This document shows positions 57,553 through 64,000 of a stretch of 64,000 nucleotides of DNA, in pieces. Source of the DNA: Oleiphilus sp. GTDB taxonomy: Bacteria > Pseudomonadota > Gammaproteobacteria > Pseudomonadales > Oleiphilaceae. Position 1 is the stretch's first letter, and the number at the start of each line of letters is the position of its first letter. The notes beneath the pieces were generated by a model. That model was not told the origin of the DNA. It saw only the letters and a program-made list of their open reading frames with translations, and made no database searches. Both the position numbers and the translations under genes were made by a program. The stretch covers positions 88,932 through 152,931 of the forward strand of contig PZPK01000006.1 in NCBI GenBank assembly GCA_006212045.1, read 5' to 3'.

Positions 57553-58683
57553 TTAATCCGAACGCACCTTTAACCATTCTGCACTCAGGCTCCATGTATT
57601 CTCCGGCGCTCGTGTTCCGGCGAATACTCCGGCATGCCCTCCGGGCACGACGCAAAACTCCTTGTCTTCAGAAGACACGATATCCAGTACCTTGTGTGCA
57701 GCCTTCACGCTGACGAGCTTGTCAGCTTCTCCGGCAAACGCCAGAATCGAACATCTGATTCGGTCAAATTCGGCTTTGACTCCACCGATCTTCATATTGC
57801 CTTTTGCCATTTTGTTCTTCAGCATCATATGCACAGCCATGTCTTTGATGGTCTCTCCCGGATAGTCGACCATGTCGTCGAACCATTTGCTCATCGTCAG
57901 ACTTTCTTCCAGATAATCCCGGTCCCAGAGATTGAAAAACTTGTCGAAAGAAGTGACGACGGAGCCAATCGGATTGGTCAGTTTGAAGGCAAACGAGGAC
58001 GCCCAGCCCGGCACATGAAAAAAGCGGGCCGGCAAGTCCAGTAAAGAAAGATTGAGCACTTTGGAGAGTAGCTGCGTGGGCTGATAAATCGCCGCCATCA
58101 CCTTGCCCGCCGCGCCGCTTTGATGCATATCAATCGGACTTGCGACCGTCACCAGGTTCCTCACATCTTCATCGTCATGTGTTGCGAGATACATCAGGGA
58201 TAACAATCCCCCCATACAATAGGCAAAAATCGATACTTCAGCTTCACCACTCTCGTCTTTCACAGCTTGTACAATCTGCGGCATCCATTCGAGCACGTAG
58301 GTTTCCAGCGACAAATCGCTGTGATCCGCAGTTACATCGCCCCAGTCCACCAGATAAACATCGAAGCCTTTGGCAAGAAAATATCGCACGACACTCCGAT
58401 GCGGCATGAGATCGAAAATCATGGACGTGGCCGCCAACGGAGGTACCAGTAGCAAGGGCACTTTATGGCGCAAGGGAGATACTGTGATGGTTTCGTCACC
58501 TATTCGGATTTCGTTTTCTTCGAGAGGCAGGTAACGCCGCACTGACATAATGCGATCTGCGAATATTTCGACATAGGGACTCTGATTGGAAATATTGAAA
58601 TTTTCCGCAGCGATCACTTGCTCAATACCATTGAGCACAGACCAGAAAGATTTTTCTATCAAACCCGGGGATCGACGCATCAA
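57553..58683 (-). CDS. PhaC-like (class III) polyhydroxyalkanoate synthase / hydrolase
   Basis: 376 residues. The PHA synthase box reads FAYCMGGLLS (Cys156 nucleophile). Asp321 (FAGEADKLVS) and His350 (VPGGHAGVFAG) complete a Cys-Asp-His triad, and LVDWGDVTADHSDLSLETYV is the conserved WG-type block. The length fits class III PhaC, which needs PhaE in known systems; no phaE, phaA or phaB is in the window. The first residue of the box is Ala rather than Gly. It could also be a related acyl transferase. Confidence 0.75.
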   Translation of the reverse strand: MMRRSPGLIEKSFWSVLNGIEQVIAAENFNISNQSPYVEIFADRIMSVRRYLPLEENEIRIGDETITVSPLRHKVPLLLVPPLAATSMIFDLMPHRSVVRYFLAKGFDVYLVDWGDVTADHSDLSLETYVLEWMPQIVQAVKDESGEAEVSIFAYCMGGLLSLMYLATHDDEDVRNLVTVASPIDMHQSGAAGKVMAAIYQPTQLLSKVLNLSLLDLPARFFHVPGWASSFAFKLTNPIGSVVTSFDKFFNLWDRDYLEESLTMSKWFDDMVDYPGETIKDMAVHMMLKNKMAKGNMKIGGVKAEFDRIRCSILAFAGEADKLVSVKAAHKVLDIVSSEDKEFCVVPGGHAGVFAGTRAPENTWSLSAEWLKVRSD

Positions 58684-58751
58684 TCGCTACTCCTCACTGC
58701 TTCAATAATAATATTTATCGATCTGTTTTCGAACGCCATTGCCAATCCCGC

Positions 58752-59795
58752 CTATGGACACGGATAGGTATGCTGCTCATGCAGACTCTCCAATGCCTGT
58801 AAGACCTCGTCGTCCAATGTGACTGACGCGCTCTCGACATTCTCTTTCAATTGCGCCATCGATGTTGCCCCAATGATATTGCTGGTCACGAAGGGCCTGG
58901 TATTCACAAAGGCAAGTGCAAGGTGCACCAGTGACATCCCGTGGGCCTCAGCCAGGTTCGCGTAGGCTTTGACCGCTGACTCGGCACGATCATGCGTATA
59001 ACGCGAGAAGCGCTTGTATCGCGTAATTCTGGCACCCTCCGGCCGCGCACCATTCAGGTACTTGCCGGACAACACACCAAAGGCTAGCGGGGAATACGCC
59101 AAACATCCAGCCTGCTCACGGTGAGAACATTCCGCCAAGCCTACTTCATAGCTACGATTGAGCAGATTATAAGGATTTTGCACACTCACCGGCCGAGGCA
59201 TTCCGAGCTGCTCCGCGACCGAAATAGACTTCATCAAGCCCCAAGGGGTTTCGTTGGACAGCCCCCAGTGGCGAATCTTGCCAGCCTTGATCTGGTCATT
59301 TATCGCAGCCAATGTTACTTCCAGCGGGATTGCATCACCATCATCTCCCGGGGCATATCCTAACTTCCCGAAATAGTTGGTGTTTCTTTCCGGCCAGTGA
59401 ATCTGGTAAAGGTCAACATAGTCGGTTTGCAAACGCTTGAGACTCGCTCCTAGCGCTGCCTCGATATTTTCTTTATCAAGCCTGGGCCCTCCCCTTAAAT
59501 GCGGCAGCCATTCAGCTGGCCCCGCCACTTTGGTCGCCAGAATGACCTGACTGCGTTGCCCCCGATCCGCTAACCAGGTTCCGATATATTGCTCGGTCAA
59601 ACCCTGCGTCTTAGCCATGGGTGGCACCGGGTACATTTCTGCGGTATCGATAAAGTTGATCCCTTGATCGAGCGCATAATCCAGATGTTCGTGCGCTTCC
59701 GCCTCGGTATTCTGCTCGCCCCAAGTCATGGTACCCAAACAGATCTTACTGACCTTTAGATCACTCGTGCCCAGTTGTTCGTATTGCATTGCCAC
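58752..59795 (-). CDS. tas: NADP(H)-dependent aldo/keto reductase, Tas-like
   Basis: 347 residues (start MAMQYEQLG; an internal ATG at 59789 would match E. coli Tas exactly). Key parts are KICLGTMTWGEQNTEAEAHE, the catalytic Asp/Tyr in FIDTAEMYPVPP, Lys in VILATKVAGPAEW, His in LYQIHWPERN and SVQNPYNLLNRSYEVGLAEC. The role of Tas is poorly defined; it was found as a tyrosine-auxotrophy suppressor in E. coli. It lies just after the oad terminator, on the same strand. Confidence 0.88.
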   Translation of the reverse strand: MAMQYEQLGTSDLKVSKICLGTMTWGEQNTEAEAHEHLDYALDQGINFIDTAEMYPVPPMAKTQGLTEQYIGTWLADRGQRSQVILATKVAGPAEWLPHLRGGPRLDKENIEAALGASLKRLQTDYVDLYQIHWPERNTNYFGKLGYAPGDDGDAIPLEVTLAAINDQIKAGKIRHWGLSNETPWGLMKSISVAEQLGMPRPVSVQNPYNLLNRSYEVGLAECSHREQAGCLAYSPLAFGVLSGKYLNGARPEGARITRYKRFSRYTHDRAESAVKAYANLAEAHGMSLVHLALAFVNTRPFVTSNIIGATSMAQLKENVESASVTLDDEVLQALESLHEQHTYPCP

Positions 59796-59814
59796 ACCCC
59801 TCTGTTCAGGAACA

Positions 59815-59837
59815 AAAAACCCCGGACGCGCCGGGGT
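59815..59837 (-). terminator. Intrinsic terminator of the oadGAB operon
   Basis: Minus-strand CCCGG-CGCGT-CCGGG stem followed by six T, 25 bases past the oadB stop and just upstream of the tas start. Confidence 0.82.
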
Positions 59838-59861
59838 TTGAAGTTTACTTATCCTGGCTGT

Positions 59862-61187
59862 TTAGCCGCCGAGGAACTTGATCATCACACCCGCGGCCAC
59901 TGCCGAACCGATAACACCTGCGACATTGGGACCCATCGCATGCATCAGCAGGAAGTTTTGCGGGTTGTTATCCAGCCCCACCTTGTTCGACACCCGCGCC
60001 GCCATCGGCACCGCAGAAACACCCGCAGAACCGATCAGCGGATTAATCTTGTTGGTACTGAACAGGTTCATCAACTTGGCCATCAGGACACCCGTGCCGG
60101 TACCGACAGCAAATGCCACCATACCCAGAACAAGAATACCCAACGTCTGCAGATCCAGGAACTTGTCTGCGCCCAATTTTGAGCCAACCGACAAACCGAG
60201 GAAAATCGTCACGGTATTGATCAAGGCATTCTGTGCCGTATCGGACAGACGATCCACCACACCGCACTCTTTCATCAGGTTACCGAAACAGAACATTCCC
60301 AACAGCGGTGCCGCATCCGGCAGGAACAAGGCCACCAGAATCAGAACTGCAACCGGAAACAGTATTTTTTCCAGCTGATTGACCGGTCGCAACTGCACCA
60401 TCTGTATCTTGCGCTCTTCCGCAGTGGTCAATGCGTTCATGATCGGCGGCTGAATCACAGGCACCAGGGCCATATACGAATACGCGGCAACAGCGATTGC
60501 ACCCAACAAGTGTGGCGCAAGTACACTGGCAACATAAATGGACGTTGGGCCATCTGCGCCACCAATAATACCGATTGCGGCGGCTTCATAAATGGAGAAT
60601 TCCATCAGACCGGAACTGGTCAAAAGCGCAGCACCCAGAACCGTACCGAAAATACCGAACTGCGCCGCCGCACCCAAAAGAATCGTTTTTGGATTTGCCA
60701 GCAAGGGGCCGAAGTCCGTCATCGCACCAACACCCATAAAGATGAGCAATGGACCGACCGTACTTCCAATCACCACACTATAAAAGTTTGCCAACATGCC
60801 ATTGCCGTAACCGAAATCCCGTGCCACGTTCATGGCTGAGGCCACGGTCGCCGAATCAGCAGCCTTGTAGGCTTCCTTAAATGCCACGAGGGTTTCTTTG
60901 GTGATTTCCTGGCCGACATCGAACGGAACTTTGAGTACCTCAGACAACGCCAGTAACACCTCCGGTTTATGGAAGTGAATCGCGTTTTCGACAGCGGTCA
61001 GGGCCAAACCTGCCTCAGGGATGTTGGCGAGAATGCCACCAAATCCGATAGGCACGAGCAGCAAGGGCTCAAAGCCCTTCTTCACCGCAAGATAAAGCAA
61101 GAACAGGCACACGACGATCATCGCGACCTGGCCGGCAGTAATGTTATACAGACCACTGCCGGTCCAAAGATTCAGAATATTCTCCAT
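59862..61187 (-). CDS. oadB: Oxaloacetate decarboxylase beta subunit (Na+ pump)
   Basis: 441 residues with about nine or more membrane helices. Sodium-channel segments are [39 protein letters not shown] and [17 protein letters not shown]. It uses decarboxylation of carboxybiotin to export Na+. It begins 10 bases after oadA and closes the operon before a terminator. Malonate or methylmalonyl-type pumps share the beta family, but the adjacent alpha and gamma subunits favour oxaloacetate. Confidence 0.94.
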   Translation of the reverse strand: MENILNLWTGSGLYNITAGQVAMIVVCLFLLYLAVKKGFEPLLLVPIGFGGILANIPEAGLALTAVENAIHFHKPEVLLALSEVLKVPFDVGQEITKETLVAFKEAYKAADSATVASAMNVARDFGYGNGMLANFYSVVIGSTVGPLLIFMGVGAMTDFGPLLANPKTILLGAAAQFGIFGTVLGAALLTSSGLMEFSIYEAAAIGIIGGADGPTSIYVASVLAPHLLGAIAVAAYSYMALVPVIQPPIMNALTTAEERKIQMVQLRPVNQLEKILFPVAVLILVALFLPDAAPLLGMFCFGNLMKECGVVDRLSDTAQNALINTVTIFLGLSVGSKLGADKFLDLQTLGILVLGMVAFAVGTGTGVLMAKLMNLFSTNKINPLIGSAGVSAVPMAARVSNKVGLDNNPQNFLLMHAMGPNVAGVIGSAVAAGVMIKFLGG

Positions 61188-61197
61188 GGTGCGATCC

Positions 61198-62982
61198 TTA
61201 TAGCGTCATCAAAGTGTCGCCAACGGCAACTGAATCACCCACAGACACACTGATCGTACCGACAGTACCAGCACGAGGTGCACGAACTTCTGTTTCCATC
61301 TTCATGGCTTCAAGAATCAGCAGTAAATCGCCTTCCTGAACCGATTGTCCTGGAGTTGCGACAATCTTGAAGATATTTCCAGCCAACGGCGCAGGTACCG
61401 GCTCACCGCCGCCAGCCGGAGCCGCTGCAGGAGCAGAAGGTGCTGGTGCAGCACCGCCCTGAACGGGCACCATGCCGGTAATATCGCCGCCTTCTTCCAC
61501 TTCAACCGTGTAAGACTGCCCGCCAACGGAAATGGTATATACCTCTTTACCACCTTTAGATTTTGAAGCCGGAGCCACATCATCTTCACTTGGAGTCGGT
61601 TCAAAGGCATCTGGATTGCCACGGTTTTCGAGGAACTTCGCGCCAATTTGCGGGAACAGTGCATAAGTCAGCACATCATCCACCACATCGTCGGCCAGCT
61701 TAAAGCCTTTCTCGTCCGCCATCTTCTTCACTTCAGCGGTCAGTTTATCCATCTCTGGCTCAAGCAGATCACCTGGGCGGCAGGTGATTGCTTCTGCTCC
61801 ATCCAGCACGCGCTCTTGCAGCTCTTTATTGTAAGGGGCTGGTGCCGCACCGTACTCACCTTTCAGAATACCGGCTGTTTCCTTGGAAATAGACTTGTAG
61901 CGTTCGCCGGTCAGTACATTCAGTACTGCCTGCGTGCCTACGATCTGGGAAGTCGGAGTCACCAATGGAATGTGGCCGAGATCTTCACGGACACGAGGAA
62001 TTTCTTCCAGAACCGCATCAAATTTGTCTGCCGCGCCCTGCTCTTTCAGCTGGTTTTCCATATTGGTCAGCATGCCACCTGGCACCTGGGCAATCAGGAT
62101 ACGGGAATCGGTTCCACGCAGAGAGCCTTCGAATTTCGCATATTTCTTACGCACCTTGCGGAAGTATGCAGCAATCTCTTCCAGTAATGTGATGTCGATG
62201 CCCGTGTCACGCTCAGTACCGGCCAGTGCAGCAACAACACTTTCCGTCGCAGTGTGGCCGTAAGTCATGGACATGGAAGAAATCGCCGTATCAACACGGT
62301 CAATCCCTGCTTCTACCGCCTTCAATATTGTCATGTCCGAGAGACCGGAAGTGGCATGCGCATGCAGTTGGACTTCGAGTTCAGTTTGCTGCTTGAGTCG
62401 ACCAACCAACTCGTATGCCATATAAGGCGTCAGGGTGCCGGCCATATCTTTAATGGCAATTGAGTCTGCGCCCAGATCTTCGATCTGCTTCGCCAGGCTC
62501 ACCCAGTTTTCCAATGTATGGACAGGGCTGGTGGTATAAGACAAAGTTGCTTGCGCATGTCCACCATTTGCCTTCACGGCTTTCAAAGCACGATCCAGGT
62601 TGCGAGGATCGTTCATGGCGTCGAATACGCGGAATACTTCAACACCGTTCTTAACGGCGCGCTCTACAAATTTATCAACAACATCGTCTGCATAATGACG
62701 GTAACCCAACAGGTTTTGACCACGCAACAGCATTTGTTGCTTGGTTTTTGGCATTACCTTTTTGAGCTCACGGATACGCTCCCAAGGGTCTTCACCAATA
62801 AATCGGATACAGGAATCAAATGTCGCGCCGCCCCAGGATTCAAGAGACCAGTAGCCTACTTGATCCAGTTTTTCTGCAATGGGCAGCATGTCATCAATGC
62901 GCATGCGCGTTGCCAACAGGGATTGGTGCGCATCACGAAGTACCACATCGGTAATTCCTAGTTTCTTTGTTGAATCAGTCAT
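61198..62982 (-). CDS. oadA: Oxaloacetate decarboxylase alpha subunit (biotin protein)
   Basis: 594 residues. The carboxyltransferase TIM barrel starts [20 protein letters not shown] and has the metal and Lys regions in [20 protein letters not shown]. The C-terminal biotinyl domain has EAMKMET with Lys561 as the biotin site, after an Ala/Pro-rich linker. It transfers CO2 from oxaloacetate to biotin. It sits between oadG and oadB. Confidence 0.95.
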   Translation of the reverse strand: MTDSTKKLGITDVVLRDAHQSLLATRMRIDDMLPIAEKLDQVGYWSLESWGGATFDSCIRFIGEDPWERIRELKKVMPKTKQQMLLRGQNLLGYRHYADDVVDKFVERAVKNGVEVFRVFDAMNDPRNLDRALKAVKANGGHAQATLSYTTSPVHTLENWVSLAKQIEDLGADSIAIKDMAGTLTPYMAYELVGRLKQQTELEVQLHAHATSGLSDMTILKAVEAGIDRVDTAISSMSMTYGHTATESVVAALAGTERDTGIDITLLEEIAAYFRKVRKKYAKFEGSLRGTDSRILIAQVPGGMLTNMENQLKEQGAADKFDAVLEEIPRVREDLGHIPLVTPTSQIVGTQAVLNVLTGERYKSISKETAGILKGEYGAAPAPYNKELQERVLDGAEAITCRPGDLLEPEMDKLTAEVKKMADEKGFKLADDVVDDVLTYALFPQIGAKFLENRGNPDAFEPTPSEDDVAPASKSKGGKEVYTISVGGQSYTVEVEEGGDITGMVPVQGGAAPAPSAPAAAPAGGGEPVPAPLAGNIFKIVATPGQSVQEGDLLLILEAMKMETEVRAPRAGTVGTISVSVGDSVAVGDTLMTL

Positions 62983-63022
62983 TATTCAAAAGCCTTCTGT
63001 TAAAGGTTTAATACTCGATCAC

Positions 63023-63274
63023 TCACTTCTTGTGGTCAGAGCGATATTTCGCAACGGCGGCAGAGAGTACTGCCAGCAGCTGGGCATCGTCCGATGCAGC
63101 AGGTTTTGCAGTTGTGACAGGAGCTTTTGGCTCCGGCGCCGGGGCGTATTTGAGCACCATCTTTGACATAAAGGTGGTAACAAATACCAGGATGACCAGG
63201 AACACGAAAACAAAGCCCATGCCCACCATCATCAAGTCCACAGCGTTGGACATTAGATCAGACATATCTGACAA
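63023..63274 (-). CDS. oadG: Oxaloacetate decarboxylase gamma subunit
   Basis: 83 residues. There is one N-terminal membrane helix (about 13-36, MVGMGFVFVFLVILVFVTTF) and a short Pro/Ala-rich cytoplasmic tail with KAPVTTAKPAASDDAQLLAV. It links the alpha and beta subunits. It is the first gene of oadGAB, with a candidate promoter at 63348-63376. Confidence 0.9.
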   Translation of the reverse strand: MSDMSDLMSNAVDLMMVGMGFVFVFLVILVFVTTFMSKMVLKYAPAPEPKAPVTTAKPAASDDAQLLAVLSAAVAKYRSDHKK

Positions 63275-63632
63275 CCTATTTGTTATATAAAAAGAGAAGC
63301 GTCGCTAATTCGTGATAGCGAACCCTTGCCTGCTAAAAAGCCAGCGTAATTTACCTTTTATCAATAATCGAAGCAACTCGGGGTCTGGATTTTGTGTGAC
63401 GCAGAAGACTATCGCTTCGATAGCTATAAAAAATCGTTCGACTTCGATATGAACCGCGCTCCAGCAAATGGCAAAGTTCTCAAATCGATAGATAATTCAG
63501 ATCGTTTTCCTTGCGGCCTAACGAGGCGCATAGAATCAGCGATGCAAACATGATGAATGGAGGGTAATGACTGGCAGGAATGGTTCGCTTCGCTCCCCGA
63601 CGGGGCAGCTTATGAGGTAATAACTGCATGAG
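63275..63632. other. Region upstream of oadGAB: promoter and dyads, no gene
   Basis: It holds TCGCTA (63302-63307) facing TAGCGA (63316-63321), a 6-bp stem in the oadG leader; a promoter candidate (63348-63376); and CTATCG-CTT-CGATAG (63409-63423), a perfect dyad. These could be a regulator site and an mRNA hairpin. Nothing coding is visible; the stretch grades into the tandem repeats at 63633. Confidence 0.45.
63348..63376 (-). promoter_or_regulatory. Candidate promoter of oadGAB
   Basis: Minus-strand TTGCTT (63376-63371) and TAAATT (63353-63348) are 17 bases apart, 74 bases ahead of the oadG ATG. Confidence 0.35.
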
Positions 63633-63839
63633 GCAAACGTTATGGATACCCGCCTACGCGGGTATGGCGAAGATAGTCTTATCGGCAAACTTAATGGATG
63701 ACCGCCTACGCGGGTATGATGAGGATAGTTTCATAGGCAAACGACAGGGGTTGCTGCCCGCGCGCTTATGACGAGGGTAGTTTCATCGGCAAACTACATG
63801 GATGACGCTTGCGCGGTAATGGCGAGGATAGCCCCGCTA
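63633..63839. repeat. Four degenerate 51-52-bp tandem repeats with internal palindrome
   Basis: GGCAAAC starts units at 63633, 63684, 63736 and 63788, i.e. spacing 51, 52 and 52. Each unit then has (A)TGGATGAC-like sequence, a GC-rich palindrome (ACCCGC-CTAC-GCGGGT is intact in unit 1), and a GAGGATAGTTTCAT-type end. Units 1 and 2 are closest; 3 and 4 are decayed. The units abut with no unique spacers, so this is not a CRISPR array. CCCGCCTACGCGGGTAT-type palindromes occur dispersed in many proteobacterial genomes. Confidence 0.7.
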
Positions 63840-63869
63840 CCGTCATCCCGCACTTGTTGCGGGACCCAT
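63840..63869. repeat. REP-like palindrome
   Basis: GTCATCCCGCACTTGTTGCGGGACCC contains CCCGCA...TGCGGG, resembling the REP/RPE-type palindromes scattered in many proteobacteria. It directly follows the tandem repeats. The last 130 bases (63870-64000) hold nothing recognisable except a short TCTAGCA repeat near 63960. Confidence 0.6.
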
Positions 63870-64000
63870 TGTCTTAATCACTGAAGCCGGATAAACCTCA
63901 CATCATTCGGCAGATGATAGATATCTGAAGGGAAATGAGAAGCGTCTGGGCTCTGGCGTCTAGCATCTAGCATCTGAAGACTATGAAGATTCGTTTGGCA

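Noticed and set aside
63633..63839. CRISPR array
   Set aside because: Units abut without unique spacers, are degenerate, and no cas gene is present.

Overview
This window looks like ordinary chromosome from a gammaproteobacterium, most plausibly a marine or oil-associated member of the Pseudomonas / Marinobacter / Alcanivorax / Ketobacter part of the class. Base composition looks balanced by eye. The evidence is conserved gene order: lptG-lptF | pepA-holC-valS, ampD-DUF1631-nadC, hda / DUF2066 | purM-purN, recJ-thrC-hom-dsbC-xerD, and rplS-trmD-rimM-rpsP-ffh. A sodium-pumping oxaloacetate decarboxylase and DUF6160 surface-type proteins suggest a salty habitat. That is an inference, not a species call. 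I saw no rRNA, tRNA, CRISPR array, prophage or insertion sequence.

Layout: 1-964 holds a truncated DUF6160 secreted protein. 1123-3283 is the LPS exporter pair lptG/lptF, divergent from a long plus-strand run: pepA, holC, valS, panE-like reductase, mak-like ROK sugar kinase and azlC/azlD (3471-11426), most of it overlapping or tightly spaced. 11452-16177 holds ampD, a large DUF1631 protein, a membrane-anchored retropepsin-like protease and nadC. 16441-19167 is a membrane MASE-PAS-GGDEF-EAL protein with an unusually structured leader. 19203-24582 has an orphan ParA, hda, a CDP-alcohol phosphatidyltransferase and DUF2066, divergent from purM-purN. 24648-27255 has a DUF3108 protein, an EndA-fold protein that seems to have lost its active site, and a lipoprotein hydrolase. 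27260-36067 is the minus-strand housekeeping block recJ, thrC, hom, dsbC, xerD, rplS, trmD, rimM, rpsP, followed by ffh.

37709-44460 has a CcsA/YpjD-like protein, a CorC/CNNM transporter, a second DUF1631 protein with a TonB-like neighbour, and sbcB. 44597-47886 has a second DUF6160 protein, grxD and a lone hydantoinase-B protein. 47904-51289 has argD (behind a leader that looks like a transcription attenuator), argF and an orphan ABC ATPase. 51313-54570 is the divergent glpK/glpD pair. 54587-59795 has an RstA/RstB-like two-component system, a SlyD-like FKBP, a PhaC-like synthase and a Tas-like aldo/keto reductase. 59862-63274 is oadGAB. The last 700 bases hold no gene but contain four degenerate 52-bp tandem repeats and a REP-like palindrome.

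The most interesting points are: (i) a 19-codon ORF with three rare Arg codons plus an intrinsic terminator immediately before argD; (ii) a four-hairpin leader in front of the c-di-GMP enzyme, whose EAL domain lacks the second Asp of its DDFGTG motif; (iii) the apparently catalytically dead EndA homologue; (iv) paired DUF1631 and DUF6160 paralogues; (v) the repeat cluster at the right end.
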